The notes beneath the pieces were generated by a model that was given only the letters and a program-made list of their open reading frames with translations, was not told the origin of the DNA and did no database searches. The position numbers were made by a program, and so were the translations under genes. From assembly GCF_014698795.1 (NCBI RefSeq), contig NZ_JACJTR010000030.1, positions 29,320 through 93,319 of the forward strand: a stretch of DNA of 64,000 nt, written 5' to 3'. This DNA comes from Nostoc sp. FACHB-892 (lineage in GTDB: Bacteria; Cyanobacteriota; Cyanobacteriia; Cyanobacteriales; Nostocaceae). Each line of letters starts with the position of its first letter. The stretch's first letter is position 1. Shown here piece by piece: positions 1-9,076 of this stretch.

Positions 1-2
1 AT

Positions 3-725
3 CGGGTATGGCAAATCAACTTGGCAACAGCGGTAGTTGATCGGGGAATTGTTCCTTTAGTAGGTTTGGGACTTCTATTTGCTGCCTATTGGATTGATAG
101 TACTGATGCAGGAGGTGATCGCCCTCAAGGTATCGATTTAAGATTTCCTGCTGTGATCCTCTCAAGTATTTTAGGGTTGATGTTTTTGCTGATTTTTCCC
201 CTACACCTCAATAACGTCAATCAAGCTAAGACTCAAACACTCAATCGAATCACCCAAGAAGCAGATCAGGCAGAAAATCAACTGAACGCTCGGTTATCAC
301 AATTGCAAGCACAATTGAATACTGAGCAAGGAAAAGCTCAACTAGAGCAACTGCGAAACCAAACTAAAGCTCAGTTTAGTGAAATCCTTAAGGATGACCA
401 AAGATATAAGCAAGCACTTGAAAGTCCTCAAATTCCTGCAAATATCAAAGATTTGTTGAGGAAGGCTAAAACAGATCCCCAAGCACTTAACACAGCTATC
501 GAACAACAAACAGATATTAAGACGCTGCAAAGTCAACAACTAAGCCAAGTTCGCCAGCGCAGAGACGAAGCACAGCAACAAGCTAGAGATAATGCTTGGA
601 AGTCTGGACTGCGGATTGGGATTAGCAGTTTGCTGTTGTCTATTGGTTACATTATCATCGGCTGGACAGGCTTAAAAGGCAGGGGTGCTGTACAAGGTGG
701 TAAACCTAGAGCTACTACACGCTAA
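3..725 (+). CDS. HpsJ-like hormogonium polysaccharide biosynthesis membrane protein (5' partial)
   Basis: The frame is open to the left edge: codons from position 3 read R-V-W-Q-I-N-L-A-T before the TTG at 21, so the true start lies outside the window. The visible protein has a membrane segment in the GIVPLVGLGLL region, a second one (VILSSILGLMFLLIF), a long Gln/Glu-rich coiled coil (about residues 65-195) and a last membrane helix near the C-terminus (ISSLLLSIGYIIIGW). This two-helix/coiled-coil/helix layout and the VDRGIVPLVG stretch match my recollection of HpsJ-type proteins, which in Nostoc punctiforme belong to the hps system for polysaccharide needed for hormogonium gliding. The following glycosyltransferase fits that setting. 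The family assignment is from memory. The membrane topology is directly visible. Confidence 0.6.
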   Translation, partial: RVWQINLATAVVDRGIVPLVGLGLLFAAYWIDSTDAGGDRPQGIDLRFPAVILSSILGLMFLLIFPLHLNNVNQAKTQTLNRITQEADQAENQLNARLSQLQAQLNTEQGKAQLEQLRNQTKAQFSEILKDDQRYKQALESPQIPANIKDLLRKAKTDPQALNTAIEQQTDIKTLQSQQLSQVRQRRDEAQQQARDNAWKSGLRIGISSLLLSIGYIIIGWTGLKGRGAVQGGKPRATTR

Positions 726-753
726 TCCTTTTAGGAGTGGGAAGTAAAGAAGA

Positions 754-801
754 ATAACTTCTAACTTCTAACTCCTAACTCCTAACTTTTAACTTTTAAC
801 T
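754..801. repeat. STRR heptamer-type tandem repeat (TAACTTC/TAACTCC)
   Basis: Seven or so degenerate copies of a TAACTTC / TAACTCC / TAACTTT unit fill most of the gap between the HpsJ-like gene and the glycosyltransferase and end 15 bases before its ATG. Such short tandemly repeated repetitive sequences are typical of heterocystous cyanobacteria. Confidence 0.8.
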
Positions 802-815
802 ATAAAACTTGGGTA

Positions 816-1724
816 ATGTTCTCAATTTACATACTGACATATAACGAAGAACTAGATATTGCTGCTTGTATCGAATCGGCGATGCTATCGGATGACATAA
901 TTGTTGTGGATTCATGCAGTAGCGATCGCACTGTAGAAATCGCTAGTCGCTATCCCATCCGCGTCGTCCAACACGCTTTTGAAAGCCACGGACGCCAACG
1001 CACCTGGATGTTAGAGTCTATCCCTCCAAAGCACGAATGGGTTTATATTCTTGAAGCTGACGAGCGCATGACACCAGAACTATTCGCGGAATGCGAAAAG
1101 GTAAGTCAGAATCCAGATTACATCGGTTACTACGTGGCTGAACGTGTCATGTTCATGAATCATTGGATTCGCTACAGCACACAGTATCCCCGTTACCAAA
1201 TGCGCCTCTTTTGCCACGGTAAAGTCTGGTTTACAGACTACGGTCATACTGAGCGGGAAGTTTGTGAGGGTGCAACTAGCTTTTTAAAAGAAACATACCC
1301 ACACTACACTTGTAGCAAAGGTTTGAACCGTTGGATTGACAAGCATAACCGTTATTCTACAGATGAAGCTCAAGAAACGCTGTATCAGCTAGAACAAGGA
1401 AAAGTTAACTGGCGAGATTTATTCTTTGGCAAATCGGAAGTCGAAAAACGCCGCGCCTTGAAAGATTTGTCTTTGCGTTTACCCGCCAGACCATTGCTAC
1501 GGTTTATATATATGTATTTTATCTTAGGCGGGTGTTTAGATGGACGCGCCGGACTTGCTTGGTGTACATTGCAGGCATTCTACGAATACCTGATTTTGCT
1601 CAAAGTCTGGGAAATGAAGTATCTACCAAAACCTAATTTAGACACAACGGCAATTCTGGCACAAGAGAGTACACAACAGGTGCAGTGTGCTGATTCTGAA
1701 ACAACACAGGCTGATGTGGCGTGA
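816..1724 (+). CDS. Family 2 glycosyltransferase (LgtF/WaaE-like)
   Basis: This is a cytoplasmic or membrane-associated GT-A transferase of 302 aa that moves a sugar from a nucleotide donor to a glycan or lipid acceptor. The N-terminus has the family 2 start (SIYILTYNEELDIAACIES), followed by the IIVVDSCSSDRTVEIA segment that binds the nucleotide, and a metal-binding acidic motif EADERM near residue 82. The middle (YPRYQMRLF) and the conserved R-Y-S-T-D-E-A-Q segment resemble the LgtF/WaaE branch. The C-terminal third has a hydrophobic stretch (RFIYMYFILGGCLDG). The start ATG is 15 bases after a tandem repeat and no clear ribosome site is seen. Its position after the HpsJ-like gene suggests a role in exopolysaccharide, but acceptor and sugar cannot be read from sequence. 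Confidence 0.85.
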   Translation: MFSIYILTYNEELDIAACIESAMLSDDIIVVDSCSSDRTVEIASRYPIRVVQHAFESHGRQRTWMLESIPPKHEWVYILEADERMTPELFAECEKVSQNPDYIGYYVAERVMFMNHWIRYSTQYPRYQMRLFCHGKVWFTDYGHTEREVCEGATSFLKETYPHYTCSKGLNRWIDKHNRYSTDEAQETLYQLEQGKVNWRDLFFGKSEVEKRRALKDLSLRLPARPLLRFIYMYFILGGCLDGRAGLAWCTLQAFYEYLILLKVWEMKYLPKPNLDTTAILAQESTQQVQCADSETTQADVA

Positions 1725-2251
1725 AAGAGATTGGAGATTAGAAGGAATCCCAGTAAAATCAACAAGCAGCGATTGGAGGGTACGCGATCGCAAAATCAGA
1801 ATTCAGAAGTAGGGACGCACAGTTAGCTACGCGTCCCTATCGCGTTTTCCACGTTAAACACCATAATAAATTAATATTTTTAACAGAGCATTTCATAAAA
1901 GCCGCACCTGCTCAAATGTCAGTGACTGACCAAATAAAATAATTCTTCTCTTTATCGGCTCTGACTTTTACAATCACGAGCAGCTTTTGATTGAGCGCGG
2001 TAGATTAGTAATACCCAAGAGACTTGCAACAATGATTTACAAGTCTTACAAAGAAAAGTAACATCCTTTGAGAATAACCAGTCGGCATTGGATTGGTTAA
2101 TGTCTATGTGTATGCTTGTAGGAAAATAGCTGATTTCCAGCAACAAGTACGTGTTTTTGCGGCGGCAGCCAAGCTGCTAGCGTTTTGGACAGTTACTTGC
2201 GGTAGAAACTGCCTAAAGTTAAAGTCTTCGGAATTTGACGAATCTGCTGGT
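1725..2251. other. Intergenic region with one perfect inverted repeat
   Basis: No convincing gene. TAGGGACGC at 1810-1818 pairs with GCGTCCCTA at 1831-1839 (9 bp, 12-base loop). It is followed by a weakly T-rich stretch, so it could end transcription of the glycosyltransferase, or it may be a dispersed palindromic element. The remainder, up to the DUF502 gene, is taken as its promoter and leader. A longer open frame reaching upstream of 2252 lacks family similarity. Confidence 0.5.
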
Positions 2252-3016
2252 ATGAATACCAATAACAAAAGTTCCTCTAGCTTAAAACAGGAGAATCGGG
2301 GCTTGGTAATCGATCGCCTAAAACAGGACTTAAAAAACGACCTGATCGCTGGTTTGTTGGTAGTAATTCCCCTTGCAACCACTATTTGGCTAACGATTAC
2401 CATTGCTACTTGGGTAATCAACTTCCTCACCCAAATCCCCAAACAACTAAATCCCTTTGATGGGTTAAATCCATTCTTGGTAAATCTACTGAATCTATTG
2501 GTAGGTTTAGCTGTACCACTACTAAGCATCTTATTGATGGGCTTGATGGCTCGGAATATTGCTGGTAGGTGGTTGTTAGATTTTGGTGAGCGATTTTTAC
2601 AGGCAATTCCTTTAGCAGGACAGGTATACAAAACGCTAAAACAGCTTTTAGAAACAATATTAAAAGATTCTAATGGCAAGTTTCGTCGGGTAATTTTGGT
2701 AGAGTATCCCCGTCGAGGCATTTGGGCGATCGCTTTTGTCACTGGTGTAATCAGCAGTGATATCCAAGCCCAAATGTCTCGCCCCGTGCTAAGTGTTTTT
2801 ATACCCACCACCCCGAATCCGACTACTGGATGGTACGCAGTCGTTCCTGAAGACGAGGTGGTAAACCTCTCCATATCAATTGAAGACGCTTTTAAAATAG
2901 TTGTATCAGGTGGGATTGTCGCCCCCAATACGCCCTTACTTTTCCCCAAAGAGTCCACACTAGAAATAAAACACGACGAAATCAAGCAGCAGGTTATTCC
3001 CGTTGAAGAAACTTAA
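2252..3016 (+). CDS. DUF502 family membrane protein
   Basis: This is a 254-aa protein of a widespread family of unknown function, also found in plants (LAZ1/COV1-like relatives). I chose the ATG at 2252 because the usual family length is about 250 aa and the conserved part begins soon after it (LKQDLKNDLIAGLLVVIPLATTIWLTI). The frame upstream to 2093 reads as non-family sequence. Two hydrophobic segments are clear: one in GLLVVIPLATTIWLTITIA and one in LLNLLVGLAVPLLSILLMGLMA. The following conserved part includes ERFLQAIPLAGQVYKTLKQ, the VILVEYPRRGIWAIAFVTG motif and a VPTTPNPTTGWY-like segment (FIPTTPNPTTGWYAVVP), all typical of DUF502. It lies 122 bases upstream of nusB on the same strand. 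Confidence 0.9.
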   Translation: MNTNNKSSSSLKQENRGLVIDRLKQDLKNDLIAGLLVVIPLATTIWLTITIATWVINFLTQIPKQLNPFDGLNPFLVNLLNLLVGLAVPLLSILLMGLMARNIAGRWLLDFGERFLQAIPLAGQVYKTLKQLLETILKDSNGKFRRVILVEYPRRGIWAIAFVTGVISSDIQAQMSRPVLSVFIPTTPNPTTGWYAVVPEDEVVNLSISIEDAFKIVVSGGIVAPNTPLLFPKESTLEIKHDEIKQQVIPVEET

Positions 3017-3138
3017 AATCAATCTGGCAAAGTCACAAGCAAATGCGTAATGTTGTTGTTTGACTGTGCCAAAATTGATAGAATTATAAGTTTGTCCTGC
3101 CTAGTTAATCAGTTCTTGCACAATCACCCCTCAGTTTT

Positions 3139-3780
3139 ATGCAACCTCGTAAACCCCAGCAAATTGCTCGTGAATTGGCGCTTTTAAGCCTTAGCCAATT
3201 GCCAGTAAACCCCAAAAAATTAGATAAATTGGAAGATGATCAACTAGTATCTAAGTTGGTGCTAGGAGCAGTACGCACTCTGACTTCAGAAGTGCAAGAT
3301 ACCCTCGATAATGCCGCAGGTGAACTGCAACGCAGTAATGACCGCCTTTTAAGTAGCCAAACTCGAGCCTCTGACCTCAATTCTGCTCGAACAATGCTCC
3401 AAGAAGCGATCGCCTGTACCCAGACAGCAATCAATCAGTTGGGTACAGCAATGGATTTCCCAGTATTGATTCAGCTAGCGAATCAGGATAAGGGAGTTCG
3501 TAATTACGCTAAAGAGCTTGTGATTACCGTCAACGAAAATCGACACATCATAGATGAACTCATTTCTACTGCCTTAGTAGATTGGCAAGTAACTCGCCTC
3601 GCCCAAATTGACCGCGATATCCTGCAAATCGCTGTGGCAGAAATGAAGTTTTTGGGAGTTCCAGACAGCATTGCCATCAACGAAGCCGTAGAGTTAGCCA
3701 AGCGCTACAGTGGAGACGATGGTCACCGATTTATTAACGGTGTTTTGCGCCGAGTTATTGAGCAGAAAAAAACAGCATAA
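3139..3780 (+). CDS. nusB: Transcription antitermination factor NusB
   Basis: NusB binds boxA RNA with NusE (S10) and keeps RNA polymerase processive through rRNA operons. The protein is 213 aa, longer than the roughly 140 aa of E. coli because of a helical insertion (about residues 40-95) common in cyanobacterial NusB. The N-terminal signature is RKPQQIARELALLSLSQLP. The C-terminal core has DRDILQIAVAEMKFLGVPDSIAINEAVELAKRYSGDDGHRFINGVL, with the family's invariant aspartate and the FINGVL helix. It precedes ftsY, an arrangement common in cyanobacteria. Confidence 0.95.
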   Translation: MQPRKPQQIARELALLSLSQLPVNPKKLDKLEDDQLVSKLVLGAVRTLTSEVQDTLDNAAGELQRSNDRLLSSQTRASDLNSARTMLQEAIACTQTAINQLGTAMDFPVLIQLANQDKGVRNYAKELVITVNENRHIIDELISTALVDWQVTRLAQIDRDILQIAVAEMKFLGVPDSIAINEAVELAKRYSGDDGHRFINGVLRRVIEQKKTA

Positions 3781-3810
3781 TTCTTACTATTGCCGTGGAG
3801 AAAAGTCTGT

Positions 3811-3826
3811 AGCCGCTTCTGCGGCT
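3811..3826. repeat. Short perfect hairpin AGCCGC-TTCT-GCGGCT
   Basis: A 6-bp GC-rich stem with a four-base loop lies 30 bases after the nusB stop codon. No run of T follows, so I see it as a small palindromic element rather than a convincing terminator. Confidence 0.45.
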
Positions 3827-3990
3827 TCCTCCGAGCGAACGTTCAAAGCGAAGCTCCTGTTATAGCGATTCTTTTCAAAGTAGCGTTGAAAGGTGAGGAT
3901 AACCGGGAAGTTTTCACCACAAGAAAAAGTGCAAACTTAAATTAAACTCATAACTTATAACTTATAATTCATAGAACTAATACTGCTGCA

Positions 3991-5643
3991 ATGGTTTTTA
4001 ATTGGTTCCGTCGTAAATATAACGATTCCTCTGAGACTCCCTCTGATAAAAAACAGGAAGAAACTCCTCCTGCACAAGAACCCCAACCAGAGCCAGCCGA
4101 AACGTCAACACCAACTGCTGAAACTGCACCAGACTTGTTAGCGTTTGCTAAAGCTGCCTACAAAAATATTCAGCAAAAACAACAAGTCGAGGTAGTAGAA
4201 ACTCCGCCTGATTCAGCCGATAACTCAGCAGAACCTGAAACCGTAGAAACGGCAATTACGGAAATCACTGAACCAGAAACAACTGAGGAACCTGTTAGTA
4301 CAACCCCAGAAACAGCACCTCCAGAAGTTATTCAAGCTGCTACTGAGGAAGAAAGCACAGAAGATTCCTTAGTAGCAGCAATTGCTGAAGTTCCAGATGT
4401 TGAAAGCCCAGAAATAACGACAAGTGAAACTGAACCAACATCTATTGAAACACTAGTTACGCTAGAGGCAACACAGCCAACAGCACCAGCCACCTCATCC
4501 TTCTTACAACGAGCAGCAGCAGAACGCCAAGCCAAGCTGGAACAACTAATAGCCACCGCGATTGAAGTCCCAGAACCGGAGGTAGTACAGCCGGTAGCTG
4601 CAACCTTGGAGACAGGAGAGGAAATTCCCGGACTGGTATTTGATGATGGATTTGTCTGGTCAGCGAAAGTTTTAGCAGCTCAAGGTAGAAGTCCAGAAGA
4701 CGTTTCTATTGAAGAAATTACCTGGCTGAAAAAGCTCCGGCAAGGGTTAGACAAAACTCGGCGGAGTATTCTCAACCAACTGAAGGCGATCGTTGGTCAA
4801 GGGCCGCTTAACCAAGCTGCTGTCACGGAAATAGAGGCATTGCTCCTGCAAGCTGATGTGGGTGTAGAGGCGACGGACTTTATTATTAATGCCCTACAGA
4901 CAAAACTTCGAGAAGAAGTTACTGCACCTGAAGAAGCGATCGCTTATCTGAAAAAAATCCTCCGGGATATGCTAGATGCACCAAGCATTGCATCCCAAAA
5001 AACTAGCTTTACCCCAGAAAAAGAAATCCTGAATATTTGGTTAATCACTGGGGTGAATGGTGCCGGTAAAACCACTACCATCGGCAAAATTGCCCACTTG
5101 GGACAAAAATCTGGTTATAAATGCTTGATTGGCGCAGCAGACACCTTCCGCGCCGCCGCCGTCGAACAGGTGAAAGTTTGGGGTAGTAGAAGTGGTGTAG
5201 AAGTAATTGCCAATCCGGGAAAGAATACAGATCCGGCAGCAGTTGTATTTGATGCGATCGCAGCCGCTCAAGCGCGGCAAACAGAATTACTTCTAGTAGA
5301 TACAGCTGGGCGACTGCAAAACAAGAAAAATTTAATGGACGAACTCGGAAAAATCCGGCGAATTATCGACAAAAAAGCCCCAAATGCGAAAGTAGAATCT
5401 CTTTTAGTTCTAGATGCCACTTTAGGTCAAAATGGACTGCGGCAAGCCGAAGTTTTCTCCCAAGCTGCCCAACTAAGTGGCGTTGTCTTAACCAAGCTAG
5501 ATGGCACTGCCAAAGGCGGTGTTGCCCTTGCCGTTGTGCAACAGTTAGGTTTACCCATTCGCTTTATTGGTGCTGGCGAAGGAATTGAAGATTTGCGTCC
5601 CTTTTCTAGCTATGAGTTTGTCGAAGCTCTATTAAGCGGCTAA
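3991..5643 (+). CDS. ftsY: Signal recognition particle receptor FtsY
   Basis: FtsY is the SRP receptor GTPase that docks Ffh-ribosome complexes at the membrane for co-translational insertion. The 550-aa protein has a long acidic, Pro/Thr/Glu-rich A domain (about residues 1-230), then the helical N domain (WLKKLRQGLDKTRRSILNQL) and the GTPase G domain. Visible G motifs are GVNGAGKTTTIGK (about 354), DTFRAAAVEQ, DTAGRLQNKKNLMDEL (about 436), TKLDGTAKGG (about 500) and the C-terminal GAGEGIEDLRPF. Length variation in the family is almost all in the acidic region. It follows nusB by 210 bases, which contain AT-rich degenerate repeats. The long non-coding stretch downstream separates it from the RsbU-type gene. 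Confidence 0.97.
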   Translation: MVFNWFRRKYNDSSETPSDKKQEETPPAQEPQPEPAETSTPTAETAPDLLAFAKAAYKNIQQKQQVEVVETPPDSADNSAEPETVETAITEITEPETTEEPVSTTPETAPPEVIQAATEEESTEDSLVAAIAEVPDVESPEITTSETEPTSIETLVTLEATQPTAPATSSFLQRAAAERQAKLEQLIATAIEVPEPEVVQPVAATLETGEEIPGLVFDDGFVWSAKVLAAQGRSPEDVSIEEITWLKKLRQGLDKTRRSILNQLKAIVGQGPLNQAAVTEIEALLLQADVGVEATDFIINALQTKLREEVTAPEEAIAYLKKILRDMLDAPSIASQKTSFTPEKEILNIWLITGVNGAGKTTTIGKIAHLGQKSGYKCLIGAADTFRAAAVEQVKVWGSRSGVEVIANPGKNTDPAAVVFDAIAAAQARQTELLLVDTAGRLQNKKNLMDELGKIRRIIDKKAPNAKVESLLVLDATLGQNGLRQAEVFSQAAQLSGVVLTKLDGTAKGGVALAVVQQLGLPIRFIGAGEGIEDLRPFSSYEFVEALLSG

Positions 5644-7139
5644 TTGGGAGTTAAATGTTTTTTCTTGACAAATAATAAATTTAGGGATAATTGATCTGGT
5701 ATTATCACTTGAACTAATTAAAAAGAAAAGACTAGAAACAGATCAAGTTCTATAAATCATGAGTTTGTCAGCATAAATGGGTAACTTTTGTTAAAATCTC
5801 AAACTAATGCCCTTTTTTCACGCTCTGAATGGGCATTTAGTTGCAACACGCAAAACTCCGGAAGCTTCCATTTTGTAGCAATTTAAAGGGCAAGCAAGAC
5901 GCTCACCCCCACAAATACAACTATTGGAGGATGGACAGCAGTCTAACGGTGAGCAATGCGTAGGGGAGCCAGCGCGGATGAATCCAGCACTGTGGAAGGT
6001 TTTGCCTCCACAGGTTGGTTGTGTTGACTATAGCGACTTGTAGTCCTCGCTTTGCGAACAGCAAGCGCAGGGGCAACTACAGGAGAAGGAACTGCGTTCG
6101 GGAGTTGGGAGAGCTGCACACTGCACGTAATTTACTTAAAAGTAGGAGTACGAGCTTCATCTGTTTGCCCAGCGCCGACATTAAGAAAAGGACGGCTTTC
6201 GACATCATCACTTCAGAAAATCGTCCACTGTGGACTTAAAAAGTGAATTGGTGTAAGTAAGCTGATTCAACACTCTCAGGTGTATTTTCAGTTCCTATTT
6301 GCAAAAGTATCTACAAATATTTTCTGTAGTCAATCTAAAGGTTTTAACTCTGATGGTTAAACTAAAACCCTCTTTCTCGCTTTTAACTTAAACTTCTTGG
6401 AGGATATTTTTTTAGATTTAGTGTCATCTCTTCTATTCATATCTTACACTTACCAAATGACTCCTCCTAAAATCCAATACAGATTAATGGTTTGAGTCTG
6501 TTACTGCTAACTTAAAAGATTGGGTTATCTCACTTGTATTCCGTTTTAATGGGTTGAATTGCATATTCGGCAACTCAAAACGAGAAATTCAAAATTAAAA
6601 GCTCAATCTTGGCGATTATCCCGGCAATTATGGTATACAAATTAAGTATTTGAATGCTTATTTACATATTCTCAGGTATGGAAATTCACTTTAAGTCTGT
6701 TTTTACGAGACTCAAGCTCGATTTGAGTGGTTATAGAGGTTTTCACTCAAAAAACTTTCAGTCTTCTAGTTGCCTCTGCCCAAACGGCTACTCTGAAAGC
6801 GTGATGAATTATTCTTTTAATAAAGTATTTTTATGACTATAGAGATATGCTTTGAGAATTAAGTTATGAAAAAATGAAAATCTTTCTTAACTATCACCGA
6901 AATTAGTAATTAACTAGTAATTTTTACGGGTTGGCTCTTGACTAAAAATACATGGTTTGAAATTAGTAAATATTCCATCAAAAATACAATAAGCCAATAA
7001 AATACTGATAAAAGTTGCCTGTTACGTCTTTATACTCTTGCTAAAGTGACAAGTCTTGTCTAAATATGGTTTAGCAATGCCAAAACCAAAAGATTTATAA
7101 GTAATCTAAAATCTGCCAATATAAAGTGCAATAATACCT
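5644..7139. other. 1.5-kb non-coding region between ftsY and the RsbU-type gene
   Basis: No open frame here looks like a gene; the longest are under 80 codons with unlikely composition. Several inverted repeats are visible: AATGCCC (5806-5812) with GGGCATT (5831-5837), three successive stem-loops at 5901-6081, and TTTGAGTG/CACTCAAA near 6723-6752. The last 850 bases are very AT-rich and presumably hold the promoter of the phosphatase gene. The part at 5955-6013 resembles, in a degenerate way, a GGGGAGCCAGCGCGG-type element common in Nostoc genomes. Confidence 0.6.
5901..6081 (+). ncRNA. Candidate structured RNA: three consecutive stem-loops
   Basis: GCTCACC at 5901-5907 pairs with GGTGAGC at 5948-5954. 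CTGTGG and AGG at 5990-6000 pair with CCT and CCACAG at 6005-6013 across a TTTTG loop, with one bulged A. TGTAGT at 6039-6044 pairs with ACTACA at 6076-6081, enclosing CGCTT (6048-6052) and AAGCG (6063-6067). The block is far more GC-rich than the AT-rich sequence after it. It may be a small RNA or a decayed dispersed repeat. I cannot assign a known RNA family, and the strand is a guess. Confidence 0.3.
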
Positions 7140-8528
7140 GTGCCTGTGTCTCAACTGCCCTCTCAACCCACTGACAACAATAGTAGTGCCGCGACAGATG
7201 TCACACCAGTCGTAGCACTTAAAGAACTCGTGGCAAGGTTGCACCGGGAACAAAACAAAATTCAAGATTTGCTAAGTTCTTTAGGATTTGCCCTGAGAAG
7301 TTTCAATAATTTGAATCAGTTTTTGGAGCTGATCCCTCTAATGGCAACAAGAGTGACAGATGCAGACGGTAGCGCCCTGTTTCTCTACAAAAATGGTCAA
7401 GTCAGGTTAGAGCAGTTACATTGGCAAGATAGTGGCCAGCGCAAGAATATCCGCAAAGCGCTAGAAATAGCTAGCAGTCAAATCCCAGTTGTATCCAATA
7501 CTGCCCCTCTAGCCAATACCACCGGGATTTTGGATGACCAGATGCATCGCTATCTGGGGACAGATGTACAAATCTTTGGTACAGCGATTCTGGTAAAGCA
7601 TACAGAACGGGGATGGCTCTATGTCTTAAGCCGTGATCCAGAATATAGTTGGACAGAAACCAGGCAAAAGTTAGTTAGGTTAGTAGCAGACCAAACAGCC
7701 GTAGCGATCGAAAACGATGAACTAGCTGTAGAACTAAGAAAAAAAGAACGCCTAGACCAAGAACTAGAAATTGGTGCAGAAATTCAACGGCGACTTCTGC
7801 CACGTCAATGTCCCACAATCCCTGGTGTAGTTTTAGCGGCACGCTGTAAACCTGCCAATCGCGTCGGCGGAGACTACTACGACTTTATTGCTACCAATCA
7901 TAATAAGATTCAATCCAAGGCCAAAGACGGTACAGAAACCGGTCGCTGGGGTTTGGTTATTGGAGATGTCATGGGCAAGGGTGTCCCCGCAGGACTGATT
8001 ATGACGATGATGCGGGGAATGCTACGCGGTGAAGTGCTACATGGTAATTCCCCAGCCGGAATTCTGCAAAACTTAAATAGAGTTATGTATGCGGATTTGG
8101 AAAATTCTCACCGTTTTATAACGCTATTTTACTCAGAATATAATCCCCACAACCGAATTTTGTCTTATAGCAATGCGGCACACAATCCTCCCTTGTGGTG
8201 GCACGCAGCTACGAAAACTGTCAGCCGTTTAGATACTCTAGGAATGTTAATCGGTTTGGATGCTAACAGCCAATACGAAGATGCCCAGGCACAGTTAGAA
8301 CCTGGGGATACAATTATTTATTATACAGATGGCTTGACCGATGCCGCCGCCGCTAGTGGCGATCGCTTCGATGAAGATAATTTTGTCACTGGCTTCAATA
8401 CGGCTTGCAAGTACTGCAATGGGCCACAAGAGATTGTAGATTATCTATTTGACCAAGTTGAGCAATTCATCGGTGCTGATAAGCAAAACACTGATGATAT
8501 GACGCTAGTTGTTCTACAAATTTTATAG
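7140..8528 (+). CDS. GAF-SpoIIE/PP2C-type serine phosphatase (RsbU-like)
   Basis: This 462-aa regulator has a short coiled coil (about residues 27-55), a GAF domain (about 60-200, LIPLMATRVTDADGSALFLY onward) and a C-terminal SpoIIE-type PP2C domain. The phosphatase part carries the RsbU-like opening LDQELEIGAEIQRRLLPRQCP, the metal-binding aspartate in RVGGDYYDF (about 242), GDVMGKGVPAGL (about 277), YYTDGLTDA and the terminal DDMTLVVL. These enzymes dephosphorylate anti-sigma-factor antagonists in partner-switching cascades; the GAF domain probably senses a ligand. The start is GTG at 7140, just ahead of a low-complexity N-terminus. No antagonist or anti-sigma gene lies nearby, so its partner is unknown. 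Confidence 0.9.
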   Translation: MPVSQLPSQPTDNNSSAATDVTPVVALKELVARLHREQNKIQDLLSSLGFALRSFNNLNQFLELIPLMATRVTDADGSALFLYKNGQVRLEQLHWQDSGQRKNIRKALEIASSQIPVVSNTAPLANTTGILDDQMHRYLGTDVQIFGTAILVKHTERGWLYVLSRDPEYSWTETRQKLVRLVADQTAVAIENDELAVELRKKERLDQELEIGAEIQRRLLPRQCPTIPGVVLAARCKPANRVGGDYYDFIATNHNKIQSKAKDGTETGRWGLVIGDVMGKGVPAGLIMTMMRGMLRGEVLHGNSPAGILQNLNRVMYADLENSHRFITLFYSEYNPHNRILSYSNAAHNPPLWWHAATKTVSRLDTLGMLIGLDANSQYEDAQAQLEPGDTIIYYTDGLTDAAAASGDRFDEDNFVTGFNTACKYCNGPQEIVDYLFDQVEQFIGADKQNTDDMTLVVLQIL

Positions 8529-9076
8529 TTATTAGCCATTTTTGCTTGGTCAAGTCATGATTAAACCGATGGTGACTGAGAATTCACCATACTAAATTTA
8601 ATTTTTTCTTTATTTTTTCTTTGACTTGCCGTAGCGATCGCCCAAATGGTCGCACATCAACCTTTTTTGAGATTCGTTTATATTCAGCCTTTAGGAGGAT
8701 ACATAAAAAATGATCCTTACAATACTTTTCTCTTAAAGTAAAAACTATATATTTTGCACATCTAGCACAGTAGGAAACGCCGAGGGAGAGACTAGGTAAA
8801 AGGTACAAGGTAAAAAGTAAAAGGTAAATTTACTTCTTCATTTTTGCTTTCTTTCTATCCTTGTGGCGCAAGCATTTCGCCTGCTCTCCCTTAGCGTTTT
8901 AATTTTTCTTTTCTCCGCCGTAGTAAGTTCACAACAGCTACGACGGAGTTTTGCTTTCTTTATCTCTTACGCCTAGACTTGGCTTTTTAGATCTCCTTGG
9001 TATTTAAGTAAATAACCTTCATTTAATGATTTGTCAAGATATTTCTGAAAATATTTTAGTTAAAGAATTCAAATAA
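8529..9076. other. Intergenic region between convergent genes
   Basis: Contains degenerate AAGGTAAAAAGT repeats (about 8800-8830), a GCGCAAGC/TTTCGCC-like palindromic remnant near 8873-8885 and a terminator-like hairpin at 8913-8952. No credible gene was seen. A 74-codon minus-strand frame here has no recognisable features. Confidence 0.5.
8913..8952 (+). terminator. Rho-independent terminator-like hairpin
   Basis: CTCCGCCGTAG (8913-8923) pairs with CTACGACGGAG (8938-8948), an 11-bp stem with one mismatch and a 14-base loop. It is followed by TTTTGCTTTCTTT on the plus strand. It is well placed to stop plus-strand transcripts before the convergent ankyrin gene. Confidence 0.55.

Noticed and set aside
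2104..2985. 293-codon minus-strand open frame opposite the DUF502 gene
   Set aside because: It mirrors a conserved plus-strand gene; its translation is low in family-like features and rich in Ser/Lys/Cys, a typical shadow frame.
6015..6246. Two overlapping 64-74 codon plus-strand frames after ftsY
   Set aside because: They overlap the hairpin block in different phases and the translations are low-complexity Arg/Thr-rich with no family resemblance.
6654..6836. 60-codon plus-strand frame
   Set aside because: It lies in AT-rich DNA with no ribosome site and no recognisable protein features.
8584..8808. 74-codon minus-strand frame after the RsbU-type gene
   Set aside because: No conserved features; it overlaps degenerate repeat sequence.
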